64,000 nucleotides of DNA, taken from Salidesulfovibrio onnuriiensis. GTDB lineage: Bacteria > Desulfobacterota > Desulfovibrionia > Desulfovibrionales > Desulfovibrionaceae. The notes beneath the pieces were generated by a model. It did not search any database. It was given only the letters and a program-made list of their open reading frames with translations, and was not told where the DNA came from. This document shows positions 55,787-64,000 of this stretch, one piece after another (within the stretch, counting starts at the first letter, position 1; every line of letters begins with the position of its first letter). The position numbers and the translations under genes were made by a program. Where the stretch lies: the NCBI RefSeq assembly GCF_008001235.1, contig NZ_CP040751.1, positions 1,843,001 to 1,907,000 of the forward strand. Direction: 5' to 3'.

Positions 55787-56545
55787 CTAGTAGACGCTGA
55801 AGGGGAAGTAGGCCCGGTTGATGCGTTCGTAGGTGCCGTCAAGCCTGATCTGGTTCAGGGCCTCTTCCAGGGCTTCCCTGAGCTCGGTGTCGCCCTCGCG
55901 GACAGCGATGCACGCTTTGCTGGACGGGTCCGAGGTCTCCAGGGGGGCGCCGATGTAATCGAAGCGGCGGCCCTGTTCCGATTTCAGGAATTCATAGGCC
56001 ACCAGGCTGTCGATGAGGAGGGCATCGATCTTGTCGCTCGTCAGGTCCGCGTAGGCCTCTCCCAGGATGGAATACAGTTTTATCGTGGCAACGTCCGCAA
56101 GGTTGTTCCGCAGGTATTCAGCCTGCACGGTGTCCTGCATGGCTGCAAGGGTCTTGCCCTCGAGTTGCTGTTTGGAGATCCCGCTCAGTTTTTCCGGATC
56201 GCCGATGAAATTGGTGCGCGAACGGTAGTAGGGCGTGGTGAAATCCACCAGCTTGTCCCGTTCGTCGGTCCTGGCCATGCTGGCCACGATGAGGTCGTAC
56301 TGGCCGTCCACCAGGCCGTCGATGATCTTGGCCCACTCCACGGTCTGTATGGTGCATTCCGCGTCCATGGCCTTGCACAGGGCCATGGCTATGTCCACGT
56401 CGAATCCGGCGGGTTGGCCGTTCTGCATGTAGTTGAAGGGCGGGTAGTCTCCCTCGGTGGCCACGCGGAGTTGCGTTTGGGCCCATGCGGCATGGGCGGT
56501 AGCCAGGATCAGGAAAAAGGATAGGACGAAAGTGGTGGAACGCAT
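55787..56545 (-). CDS. Family-3 solute-binding protein, periplasmic
   Basis: 252 residues. Sec signal RSTTFVLSFFLILATAHAAWA, then the amino-acid-binding-type fold: LRVATEGDYPPFNYMQNGQP, FDVDIAMALCKAMD, YDLIVASMARTDERDKLVDFT. ATG 56545 follows GGGAGGG. No permease or ATPase is nearby. It is followed by the hybrid kinase gene with almost no gap, so it may act as a ligand sensor for the kinase rather than in transport (inference). Confidence 0.88.
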   Translation of the reverse strand: MRSTTFVLSFFLILATAHAAWAQTQLRVATEGDYPPFNYMQNGQPAGFDVDIAMALCKAMDAECTIQTVEWAKIIDGLVDGQYDLIVASMARTDERDKLVDFTTPYYRSRTNFIGDPEKLSGISKQQLEGKTLAAMQDTVQAEYLRNNLADVATIKLYSILGEAYADLTSDKIDALLIDSLVAYEFLKSEQGRRFDYIGAPLETSDPSSKACIAVREGDTELREALEEALNQIRLDGTYERINRAYFPFSVY

Positions 56546-56653
56546 GCACCCTCCCAGCCGCTGCGTTTTCGGCGGACACGGGAAACGGTTCGCCGGATAT
56601 GGAGGCAAGTGTATGCGCAAGCCGGCCGCCTTGCAAGGCGGCCGGGGAGATTA

Positions 56654-57435
56654 TCATGCTTCGGCGATTGCTTCCGCCAGGCTTCCCCAGTGGGCGGCGC
56701 CCAGGGCGCCGTTCATGTCCGGGTCGCCGGGGATGAGCATTTCCCTGCCCGGGCCGCAGCCGAGCCGTTCCCGCAGGAGCTTGACCATGCACGGGTTGCG
56801 GGCCACCCCCCCGCGAAGACCAGGGGGAAGGTCAGGTTCACCCGGCCGAGCATGTTCACGGTCCGTTTGGCTATGGAGCAGTGCAGGGCCAGGGCGATGT
56901 TTTCCGGGGCCACCCCCTGGGCCATGAGCGAGGTGGCTTCGGTCTCGGCAAAGACCGTGCACATGCTGTTGATGGTGGGCGGGTCATTGCCCTCAAGGGC
57001 GTAGCCGCCGAATTCCTCCACCGGGATCTGGAAGATGGTGGCCGTGTACTCCAGGAATTTTCCGGTTCCCGCGGCGCAGCGGTCGTTCATCTCGAACTTG
57101 CCGACTTTGCCGCCGGGCAGCAGGGCGATGGCCTTGGTGTCCTGGCCGCCGATGTCGAGCACCGTGCGCGCCTCGGGAAAGCAGCGCGTCACCCCCAGAG
57201 CGTGGGCCTTGATCTCGGTGATGGTTTCCACGGGGACGTCCAGTCCCAGGCCCTCCACGAGCTTGCGCCCGTAGCCCGTGGCCACGATCCTGCGCGGGGA
57301 GACGTCCCGGAGCAGCCTGCGGCACTGGCGCACGGGATCAAAGGTGGTGGGCAGGCGCTCTTGCCGCACCACCGTATTGTTCTCCATGATCACCAGTTCC
57401 ATGGAACGGGAGCCGATGTCGATTCCAGCTATCAT
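56654..57435 (-). CDS. Activator ATPase of the 2-hydroxyacyl-CoA dehydratase/double-cubane family, apparent frameshift
   Basis: ASKHA-fold ATPase that donates electrons, driven by ATP hydrolysis, to its partner. Phosphate loops IDIGSRSMELV and VLDIGGQDTKAI and the two cluster-ligating cysteines C120 (NDRCAAGTGKF) and C159 (NSMCTVFAETEATSL) are seen. At the C/G7 tract 56806-56812 the frame shifts; one restored base gives VFAGGVARNPCMVKLL, the family C-terminal motif, ending EAIAEA at 56654, about 260 residues. ATG 57435. It lies 12 bases after its partner gene. Damage may be real or a homopolymer error. Confidence 0.83.
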
Positions 57436-57447
57436 GGATGTTTCCCG

Positions 57448-58725
57448 TTACTTGACCATTTCCACGAAGGCTTCCACGCGGGTCTTGAGCTGTTCCACGT
57501 CCTCCATGCTGTAGTCCGTCTCGATGGCGAGCATGGGAACGCCCGCACCGGTGAGCACGCGGTCCATCTTCAGGGCCTCGTGGGCGTAGGGCTGGCAGAA
57601 CATGAGCGCGTAATGGATCACGCCGTCCACATCCAGCTCCTTGGCCATGGCCTCGACGTTTTCCTCCCGCTCGGTGTTGGGGGTGAAGCAGGCACAGTCG
57701 ATCTTCATGTACCGTTCGGCCAGGGCGTCGATCATGGTTTCCAGGCTGTCGCCCTCGTTGACCACCAGGTCGCGGCTGTTGCGGGTGCCGATGCAGGATT
57801 CCTCCCCGACCACCACCGCGCCGGAGCTTTCGATGATGTAGGGCAGCTTCCAGTTGGGCACGGCCATGGGACAGCCCGAGAGCATGAGGCGGGGGGTATT
57901 CGCGGGGACCACGCCCTGGGATTCGGCCACCCGGCTTTCCAACTCGTCGCACAGCTCGTTGATCTTCTGGGTGAAGCGCACGGGCTCGTCGTAGAAGCTG
58001 ATCTGGTTGATGAGCAGGGCGTCGCGGCCGGAGATGGGCGCGGGCACAGCCTTGCGCAGCTCGTTCAGCCTCTGCAGGGCCCGGCGCTTTTCATTGACGA
58101 TCCCGATGGCGTCGCGCAGTCTTTCGGCGGTGATGGTCATTCCGGTGAGTTTTTCCAGGGCGTCCTTGTAGCGCAGCACCTCGGCCTTCCACAGCTCCCG
58201 GGCCGTTTCGGTCTTCTGCTGCGGCACTTCCATGACGTACATGTTCACCAGGTCGCCGAAGGCCTCGTAGGTTTTCTTTTTCCCGTCGCAGGTGGTTTCG
58301 CCCACCACCATGTCGCAGGATTCGGTAAAGGGACAGAGGCGGGCCAGCTTGAAGCCCACAAAGGACTTGATGAGCGCGCAGGTGTTGCGCGGCACCAGGG
58401 CCTCGGCTGCTTCGGTTCCGGCCTCGGCGCCGGCGCACAGGCCCACCTGGATGGCGTTCGCGGCCAGGGTCAGCTCCTCGGGAACGAAGACACAGAAGGT
58501 GCCCACCACTTTCTTGCCCTGCGCCTTGGCGTCCATGATTTCCTTGATGCGCAGGCCGTGGACTTCGGAAAGCACGAAGTCCAGGTATTCGGCTCCCTTG
58601 AGCCGTCCCTGCTGGGAGAGATAGATGTCGCCGTAGAATTTGCCCAGCACCTCAAGCAGCCCGTCGTGCGCTTCCAGGTCCAGGTTCAGGTTTTCCCACA
58701 TTTCCTTGTACGCGGATTCAGACAT
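57448..58725 (-). CDS. Double-cubane cluster protein / HgdB-like dehydratase subunit (YjiM type)
   Basis: 425 residues. A single subunit of the 2-hydroxyacyl-CoA dehydratase BC family. Cysteines in the cluster-binding N-half: C78 (GTFCVFVPEEL), C97, C116, C131, C137 and C146; later GCPM, ESCIG, DCACF and FCQPY. One HgdB-type subunit plus one activase, without an HgdC partner or CoA-transferase gene, matches YjiM/YjiL and the double-cubane protein, which holds [8Fe-9S] and reduces small molecules such as acetylene. ATG 58725 follows GGAGG. The physiological substrate is unknown. Confidence 0.83.
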   Translation of the reverse strand: MSESAYKEMWENLNLDLEAHDGLLEVLGKFYGDIYLSQQGRLKGAEYLDFVLSEVHGLRIKEIMDAKAQGKKVVGTFCVFVPEELTLAANAIQVGLCAGAEAGTEAAEALVPRNTCALIKSFVGFKLARLCPFTESCDMVVGETTCDGKKKTYEAFGDLVNMYVMEVPQQKTETARELWKAEVLRYKDALEKLTGMTITAERLRDAIGIVNEKRRALQRLNELRKAVPAPISGRDALLINQISFYDEPVRFTQKINELCDELESRVAESQGVVPANTPRLMLSGCPMAVPNWKLPYIIESSGAVVVGEESCIGTRNSRDLVVNEGDSLETMIDALAERYMKIDCACFTPNTEREENVEAMAKELDVDGVIHYALMFCQPYAHEALKMDRVLTGAGVPMLAIETDYSMEDVEQLKTRVEAFVEMVK

Positions 58726-58888
58726 TTGGCCTCCGGTATGTTTTTTGGATTCCTGCATATGTCGCCCAATCCATGGGGGAGGACAAATACATATTACGAA
58801 TGGGTGGCTTTCGCTGATATAGATGCAATCTATGTGATTGCGGGGAAATTATTATCATTTTGATGGAAACGGCACAGGCGGGAGCATG

Positions 58889-58918
58889 AAAAAGGCCGGT
58901 CCCGAAGGACCGGCCCCT
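58889..58918 (-). terminator. Terminator of the chemoreceptor gene
   Basis: On the minus strand GGCCGGTCC-TTCG-GGACCGGCC followed by TTTTT. The stable UUCG tetraloop makes this a strong terminator. Confidence 0.92.
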
Positions 58919-58922
58919 GGTT

Positions 58923-60803
58923 TTACTCGGGAAGCTCCTGAGGCTTTGGGGTCACATAGACCGTGGTGGGCTGCTCGTAGCCTTCCTGGCCCACGTTGAA
59001 GAATTCCACGGCCTGTTGCAGTTCCTCGGCCTGCTGGGACAGGGCCTCGGAGGTGGAGGCCAGTTCCTCGGCCGCGGCCGAGTTGCTGGTGATGACGTCC
59101 TGCAACTGGCTCATGGCCTGGGCGATGGTTTCCACGCCGGTTTCCTGGTCCCGAGAGGCGTTGTTGATCTCCCGGATTTCCACAGAGGTCTGCTTGATCT
59201 CGGGGATCATGTTCTCGAACAGCTCGCCGGCCTCCTCGGCAATGCGCACGCTGCCCGAGGAGAGCTCGCTGATCTCCGCAGCCGCAATGCCGCTGCGTTC
59301 CGCCAGCTTGCGGACCTCGGACGCCACCACCGCGAAGCCCTTGCCCGCTTCGCCCGCACGGGCCGCCTCAATGGCCGCGTTCAGGGCCAGGAGGTTGGTC
59401 TGGCGCGCGATTTCCTCGATGATGGAGATCTTTTCGGCAATGGTCTTCATGTGCGCCAGGCTGTCCCGGATGGTGGCCCCGCCCTTTTCCGCGTCCCCGG
59501 CGACCCTGGCGGCCAGCTGCATGGTGCGCTCGGTGGAGGCCCTGGTCTGGGTGATGTTGGCGGAGAGCTGCTCCACGCTGGCCGAGACTTCCTCCACGGA
59601 GGCGGACTGCTCGGTGGTTGTCTGGGAAAGGCTTTCGGAAGAGGCCGAGAGTTCCTGGCTGCCCGAGGCCACGTTGGCCGCCGAGTCCTGCACGTCGTGG
59701 ATCACGGAGCGCAGCTTCTCGCCCATGGCGTTCAGGGCCGAGATGATCAGCCCTGTCTCATCGGTCTGCCGGAGCTGGATGGAACCGGTCAGGTCGCCTG
59801 CGGCGATGGTTCCCGCATAGTTCGCCCCGGTCCTGAGCGGCCGGGTGATGATCCGGGAGATGAGCCAGGTCACCAGCAGGGTCAGCAGGGCCGCCGCCGC
59901 GGTCGCGCCCAGGGCGGAGGTGGAGAGCAGGGTGGTTGCGGCCTTGGTGCTGTTTACGGTTTCCAGCATGAGCTGGTTGGTCTTTTCCACTTCCTCGTGG
60001 ATGAGCGGTTCTATCTTGTGGACCTCGTCCCGCAGGGTCTTGACGCCGGCGGTTATCACCGCGTCCTTCTCCACCAGGGCATGGAACTTGGCCTTGTAGT
60101 CGTCCAGCAGGCCATTCATGTTTGTCTTGTCGTCCCTGGAGATCGGAAGGCGGTCCGTCTTGGCGCTTATGGTTGCGATGCTCTCATCCACCTTCTTGAT
60201 GTACTTGTCGGCCAGACGGAGCAGGTAGTCCTTTTCGTGTCGGCGGAGCATGAGCAGTTCCACCATGATGTCCCGGGTGGCGAAGCTTGCACCGCTCTTT
60301 TCCATTTCCTCGAACCTGGCCTCCAGGTTGTGGACGCTTGCGCGCAATTCGCCCTGCAGGCCCGAGTTCTGGTCCAGCCCGCGTTCCTCCCATGCCTTGA
60401 CCACATTGCGGAAGGCCGTGGCATATGCCTGGATGTAGGTCTTGATGTTTTCAGCCGTCTCCAGGGCCTTCGGGTCGTTGCGCACGATGCTCAGCCCTGC
60501 GGCCTGGTCGGCCCGGCTCGTGATGTCCTGGACGTTGCCTTCGACACTCTTGAGGTATTTGGAGTCCTTGCGGGCCAGGAAATCCTTTTCCGAACGCCTG
60601 CACTGCAGCATCAGGTTTTCGATTCCCTGCATCAGCGATTTCTTGGTTTCCACCTGTTCGATAAGCGTCTCATAGGCGCTGCCCATGGAGGAGACAGCGT
60701 ACTGGTAGGTCCCGATTGCCAGGAAGAAGATCACGGAAACAAGCGCAAAGCCGCTTCCCAGCTTTGCGGCCATTGGCCAGTTCTTGAAGGAAAATGATGA
60801 CAT
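58923..60803 (-). CDS. Methyl-accepting chemotaxis protein with HBM-type sensor
   Basis: 626 residues. TM1 is at about 12-34 ([18 protein letters not shown]). The long all-helical periplasmic domain has two repeats, [19 protein letters not shown] and [19 protein letters not shown], typical of the helical bimodular (HBM) sensor that binds organic acids. TM2 is near 310, then HAMP, then the MCP signalling tip with [20 protein letters not shown]. The C-terminus lacks a CheR-tethering pentapeptide. ATG 60803 follows GGGAGG. An inverted repeat lies in its upstream region. Confidence 0.93.
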   Translation of the reverse strand: MSSFSFKNWPMAAKLGSGFALVSVIFFLAIGTYQYAVSSMGSAYETLIEQVETKKSLMQGIENLMLQCRRSEKDFLARKDSKYLKSVEGNVQDITSRADQAAGLSIVRNDPKALETAENIKTYIQAYATAFRNVVKAWEERGLDQNSGLQGELRASVHNLEARFEEMEKSGASFATRDIMVELLMLRRHEKDYLLRLADKYIKKVDESIATISAKTDRLPISRDDKTNMNGLLDDYKAKFHALVEKDAVITAGVKTLRDEVHKIEPLIHEEVEKTNQLMLETVNSTKAATTLLSTSALGATAAAALLTLLVTWLISRIITRPLRTGANYAGTIAAGDLTGSIQLRQTDETGLIISALNAMGEKLRSVIHDVQDSAANVASGSQELSASSESLSQTTTEQSASVEEVSASVEQLSANITQTRASTERTMQLAARVAGDAEKGGATIRDSLAHMKTIAEKISIIEEIARQTNLLALNAAIEAARAGEAGKGFAVVASEVRKLAERSGIAAAEISELSSGSVRIAEEAGELFENMIPEIKQTSVEIREINNASRDQETGVETIAQAMSQLQDVITSNSAAAEELASTSEALSQQAEELQQAVEFFNVGQEGYEQPTTVYVTPKPQELPE

Positions 60804-60842
60804 GAAGCCTCCCGTCCCTGTTTGTTGCCCGAGGACATTGTT

Positions 60843-60868
60843 GCTTTGTTACAATAGTGCAACAAAGC
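60843..60868. promoter_or_regulatory. Interrupted palindrome upstream of chemoreceptor gene
   Basis: GCTTTGTTAC-AATAGT-GCAACAAAGC: 10-base arms with one mismatch, 40-65 bases before the chemoreceptor start. It may be an operator or a leader hairpin. No sigma-28 box is seen here. Confidence 0.45.
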
Positions 60869-60924
60869 CGGGAAGAAGTAACGGGGGCCTGTCTGAATTA
60901 TAACAATCGGGGGAATGTCCCGGT

Positions 60925-61827
60925 TCAGGTCTCGATGCGGGCGACAACTTCCCTGCCGTCCGCATAGGCAAAGGCCATGCGCGGGGTGTTGTGGGCGAAT
61001 CCGTAGCCGCCCCTGGGGTCGATGAGAATGATGCCGCCGTAGCCCTTGCCGCGGGTCTCCAGGGTCTCGATGGCCGAGGCCGCTGCCCGCATGGCGCCCT
61101 GTCCCTCGATCCGGTCGCAGGCTGTCTTGCACAGCACCACGCGCATGATGGTTTCGCCGTAGCCCGTGGCGGACGCCGCGCCGGATTCGTTGTCCGCATA
61201 GCCGCCCGAGCCGACGATGGGGGAGTCGCCCACGCGGCCGGGATGCTTGCGCGGGGTGCCGCCCGTGGAGGTGGCGCAGGCCAGGTTGCCGTCCCGATCC
61301 AGGGCCACGGCCCCGACCGTGTCCGAGGGGGCCTGCCCGGAAAAGGCGCTGATGGGCTTGAAGGATTCGTCGTTCTTGATCTTCTCGTAGAGCTTCAGCT
61401 CCCGCTCCGTGAGCAGCTCCTCGATGGGAACCTCGTCAAAGCCCTGGGCGCGGGCGAATTCCTGGGCCCCAGGACCCACGAGCATCCTGAAGTCCCTGGC
61501 GTCCATGATGCGCCGGGCCACGGACACCGGGTTGAGCAGGTTGCGCAGGGCGGCCACGCAGCCGAAGTCCAGGGTGCGGCCGTCCATGATCATGGCGTCC
61601 AGCTCGATGTCGCCCCGGGCATTGATGAATGCCCCGCGCCCGGCGTCAAAGGTGGGGTCCTCCTCCAGGATGTTCACGGCCCTTTCCACGGCCTCCAGGG
61701 CGGACATTCCCTGTTCCAGGAGGGGATGGACCGTTTCCACGGCCGCGCGCACGCCGTTGATGTGGGCCTCCACATGCTGGTCCGGGATGTCCCATGCGCC
61801 GCCGTGTACGATGAGCCGTGGTTTCAT
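60925..61827 (-). CDS. Isoaspartyl peptidase / plant-type L-asparaginase
   Basis: 300 residues, Ntn-hydrolase that self-cleaves before a catalytic Thr. Here T170 lies in QAPSDTVGAVALDRDG. Other motifs: VHGGAWDIP, FDAGRGAFINARGDIELDAMIMDG and HPGRVGDSPIVGSGGYAD. Hydrolyses isoaspartyl dipeptides or asparagine. No signal peptide, so cytoplasmic. ATG 61827 follows AAGGAGCGCATC. It lies 13 bases after rarD, so the two are co-transcribed. Confidence 0.93.
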   Translation of the reverse strand: MKPRLIVHGGAWDIPDQHVEAHINGVRAAVETVHPLLEQGMSALEAVERAVNILEEDPTFDAGRGAFINARGDIELDAMIMDGRTLDFGCVAALRNLLNPVSVARRIMDARDFRMLVGPGAQEFARAQGFDEVPIEELLTERELKLYEKIKNDESFKPISAFSGQAPSDTVGAVALDRDGNLACATSTGGTPRKHPGRVGDSPIVGSGGYADNESGAASATGYGETIMRVVLCKTACDRIEGQGAMRAAASAIETLETRGKGYGGIILIDPRGGYGFAHNTPRMAFAYADGREVVARIET

Positions 61828-61840
61828 GATGCGCTCCTTA

Positions 61841-62755
61841 TCAGCTTCTTTTGGTGAATCTGCGTTGCTTGCGGACCTGCCTGATGCTTTCGCCGGTGTA
61901 GATGGCCAGGGCCGTCCAGATGCAGCCGAAGGTGACCAGGCTGCCCGAGGTGAAGGGCTCCTTGTACAGGAACACTCCCAGGAGGAAGGCGATGCTCGGT
62001 GCCAGGTACTGGAGGATGCCCAGAGTGGTCAGGCGCAGCCTGCGCGCGCCAAAGGCGAACCCGAACAGGGGCATGGACGTGGCGATGCCCGCACCGACCA
62101 GGAAAAGATCTATATTGCCGGGACCGTGCAGGAAAGTGCCGTGCCCCGTGAATTGTAGATAGAGGAGATAGCCCAGGGCCAGGGGGGTGATGATGGCGGT
62201 TTCCACCAGCAGGCCCGGCAGGGATTCCATGGGCGCGGTCTTGCGCATGAGCGCGTAGAGGGCGAAGGTCACGGCAATGGCCAGGGCCATCCAGGGCATG
62301 TGCCCGATGCCCACGATGGAGTTGATCACCCCGGCCACGGCAAAGCAGACGGCCAGGGCCTGCATCTTGGTCATGCGTTCGCCCAGGAGCAGGAAGCCGA
62401 TCAGGGCGTTCATGAGCGGGTTGATGTAGTAGCCCAGGCTGGTGGCCAGCACGTGGCCGTTGTTTACGCACCATATGTACATGAGCCAGTTGCTGCCCAG
62501 CAGCAGGCTGCTGACGGTGAGCATGCCCACTGTCTTCACGGACTTGAGCGGGGCCATGGTTTCGCGCCAGCGCCCCTGGAAGGTGACCAGCAGGGCGGCG
62601 AAGAGCAGGGACCAGACAATGCGGTGACAGAGGATTTCCAGGGGCGGAACCGTCTGCAATTGTTTCCAATACATGGGTAACAGGCCCCAGCCCAGAAATG
62701 CGGCAAGGGCGGCCAGGAAACCAGAGGTGTTGACTGGTGTATTTTGAGTAGTCAT
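61841..62755 (-). CDS. rarD: RarD-family EamA transporter
   Basis: 304 residues, ten predicted spans in two EamA repeats. RarD signature: AFLGWGLLPMYWKQLQTVPPLEILCHRIVWS at the N-terminus, LLLGSNWLMYIWCVNNGHVLATSLGYYINPL, and LQYLAPSIAFLLGVFLYKEPF. Inner membrane; RarD proteins are linked to chloramphenicol sensitivity, but the natural substrate is unknown. ATG 62755. It is the first gene of a two-gene operon with the asparaginase. Confidence 0.92.
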   Translation of the reverse strand: MTTQNTPVNTSGFLAALAAFLGWGLLPMYWKQLQTVPPLEILCHRIVWSLLFAALLVTFQGRWRETMAPLKSVKTVGMLTVSSLLLGSNWLMYIWCVNNGHVLATSLGYYINPLMNALIGFLLLGERMTKMQALAVCFAVAGVINSIVGIGHMPWMALAIAVTFALYALMRKTAPMESLPGLLVETAIITPLALGYLLYLQFTGHGTFLHGPGNIDLFLVGAGIATSMPLFGFAFGARRLRLTTLGILQYLAPSIAFLLGVFLYKEPFTSGSLVTFGCIWTALAIYTGESIRQVRKQRRFTKRS

Positions 62756-63076
62756 TTCAGTATGTTGTGAAAGATGAAAGTGGTAGTGTCGGCCAGAACG
62801 CTACACCCGACCGCAGGCGAGGTAAAGGCAAATTTACCCTCCAAAATATTTATTTTTTGTAGATTTATGCCGATTTTTCTTGACCAAAAACCCCGGGCAA
62901 GGCTACCGACGTTAGTGGAAGACCGTTTCGTTTGTTTGTCTGCGGGCTGTGGTCTTCCCGGTTCATGCCGAGTTCGCGGGCAGATTTCGTCGGGTTTCTT
63001 GATCGGTTTTACGGGAGATGTGTAGGTTCACTTCCAACCGGAACGATTTAGGCCTGATTGTTTCAAGGAGTTTATT
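62756..63076. promoter_or_regulatory. 321-base divergent region between rarD and RRM gene 2
   Basis: No gene. The rarD-proximal part (62820-62890) is AT-rich. On the plus strand TTGACC (62879-62884) may be a -35 box for the RRM gene. Further on, GGAAGACC (62917-62924) / GGTCTTCC (62951-62958) forms an 8-bp stem with a 26-base loop, so the RRM transcript would have a structured leader of about 150 bases, without the terminator found before RRM gene 1. Confidence 0.4.
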
Positions 63077-63337
63077 GTGGCTAAGAACATCTATGTTGGG
63101 AATCTCCCCTGGAACGCCTCCGAGGACGAAGTACGCGGTGCTTTTGCTGCCCACGGAGAGGTCCTTTCCGTCAAACTGGTTAATGACCGTGAGACCGGTC
63201 GTCCTCGTGGATTTGGCTTTGTCGAAATGGAAGACGCCGACGCCGAAAAAGCCATTGAAGCCCTGGACGGCGAAGACTTCGGTGGTCGCCGCCTCAAGGT
63301 GAACGAGGCAAAACCGCGTCCCCAGCGCCGCTGGTAG
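63077..63337 (+). CDS. RRM-domain RNA-binding protein, copy 2
   Basis: 86 residues, closely similar to the protein at 47908-48174. RNP-2 IYVGNL and RNP-1 RGFGFVEM are identical, and the tail is PRPQRRW. GTG 63077 is the start, 8 bases after AAGGAG. A single-stranded-RNA-binding role, perhaps cold-related, is expected. It is monocistronic, with a terminator at 63348-63378. Confidence 0.93.
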   Translation: MAKNIYVGNLPWNASEDEVRGAFAAHGEVLSVKLVNDRETGRPRGFGFVEMEDADAEKAIEALDGEDFGGRRLKVNEAKPRPQRRW

Positions 63338-63347
63338 ACGAAATGAA

Positions 63348-63378
63348 CCCCCGGTTTTCGGACCGGGGGCTTTTTTTT
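63348..63378 (+). terminator. Rho-independent terminator
   Basis: CCCCCGGT / ACCGGGGG stem followed by C and TTTTTTTT after RRM gene 2; the convergent kinase gene ends just beyond. Confidence 0.92.
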
Positions 63379-63383
63379 GCCTT

Positions 63384-64000
63384 TTACATGGGCTTGATAG
63401 GGATATCGAAGATGAAGTCGCTGCCCTTGCCCGGGAGGGATTCCACCCATATTTCCCCGCCGTAGCGGTTGATCAGCTCCCTGCAGATGGCCAGGCCCAG
63501 CCCGGTTCCTTCCTTTGCCCCGCTCAGGGTGTCGCCATGGCGCCGTTTCTGGAATTTTTCGAAGATCCGCTTCTGGTCCTTTTCCGGTATGCCGATGCCC
63601 GTATCCGAGACAATGAAGCGGATCACCCCGCCTTTTTGCTTGACCGTGATGCGCACCTCTCCCTTTTCCGTGAACTTGTGGGCGTTGTGCAGCAGGTTGA
63701 TAAGCACCTGCTGCATGCGGTCCGGGTCCACGTAGATTTCCGGCAGGCCATCGGCCACGTCCAGGCTGAAGTGCACGGATGCGTCCTCCGCGAACTGGCC
63801 CATGACCGAATCATGGGCGGCCCTGGCAACTGCGCCCGGGGCGATCCACTCGTCGTTCCATTCCATGCGCCCGGATTCGATGCGGTTGAGGTCCAGGAAG
63901 TCGTTGATGAGCCTGGTGAGCCGTTCCCCCTCGCTTTTCACGATTTTCAGGTTCTGCCTGATGCGCTGGGCCTGCTTGCCGAAGGCCGGGTTTTCCTCGT
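63384..64000 (-). CDS. Sensor histidine kinase, C-terminal part only
   Basis: About 205 residues are visible; the N-terminus lies beyond the window. The dimerisation-domain end reads ERLTRLINDFLDLNRIESGR, followed by HATPase motifs: NLLHNAHKFTEKG (N box), DTGIGIPEKD (G1) and GTGLGLAICRELI (G2). No receiver domain follows. The input domain and partner cannot be seen. Confidence 0.88.
   Translation of the reverse strand, partial: EENPAFGKQAQRIRQNLKIVKSEGERLTRLINDFLDLNRIESGRMEWNDEWIAPGAVARAAHDSVMGQFAEDASVHFSLDVADGLPEIYVDPDRMQQVLINLLHNAHKFTEKGEVRITVKQKGGVIRFIVSDTGIGIPEKDQKRIFEKFQKRRHGDTLSGAKEGTGLGLAICRELINRYGGEIWVESLPGKGSDFIFDIPIKPM

Overview
The window looks like the chromosome of a G+C-rich, periplasmic-formate-oxidising member of the Desulfovibrionaceae (Desulfovibrio / Pseudodesulfovibrio type). 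This is inferred from gene content: two tandem copies of a soluble Tat-exported FdhAB formate dehydrogenase without a membrane subunit, FdhD/FdhE maturation factors, an FmdE-type molybdopterin protein, type III glutamine synthetase, a double-cubane-type protein with its activator, and RRM RNA-binding proteins. No phage, CRISPR, rRNA or tRNA was found.

Layout. 1-5803 (minus): glycogen operon of debranching enzyme, glycosyltransferase, GH57 enzyme and GT3 glycogen synthase (cut by the window start). 6171-18151 (minus): molybdenum/tungsten-formate dehydrogenase island with an FmdE-molybdopterin fusion, a ModE-like regulator without ligand domain, fdhA2B2 (selenocysteine UGA), fdhA1B1 (cysteine), fdhE and fdhD. 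The island looks like a duplication that includes the promoters: both fdhA genes have the same ATATGTTA-N4-TAACATAT palindrome about 110 bp upstream. 18270-19163: a transposase-derived zinc-ribbon protein. 19396-24803: housekeeping genes, a Glu-rich protein behind a near-perfect sigma-28 promoter, the pantothenate symporter pair, a Crp/Fnr regulator and an HD hydrolase. 25070-29948: TetR-regulated RND efflux operon. 30124-36623: isochorismatase-like hydrolase, alkyltransferase-like protein, GlnN, an unknown lipoprotein with a tiny overlapping gene, and an MltF-like transglycosylase. 36851-45790: hexose cluster of galT, galK, lacI, galM and a glucose/galactose-type ABC transporter, unusual for a sulfate reducer. 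46386-48440: RNA-handling module of DEAD-box helicase, structured leader, RRM protein and a 51-residue Lys-rich protein. 48734-53365: small exporter, CYTH and GNAT genes and a rearranged ADP-forming acyl-CoA synthetase. 53459-58725: hybrid sensor kinase with a solute-binding protein, then a double-cubane protein and its activase. 58923-64000: chemoreceptor, asparaginase, RarD, a second RRM gene and a truncated histidine kinase.

Four genes (fdhA2, fdhE, the lipoprotein and the activase) are each broken by the apparent loss of one base inside a G/C tract. Each would be full length with one base restored. This may be real slippage or homopolymer sequencing error, and it should be settled before these genes are called inactive.
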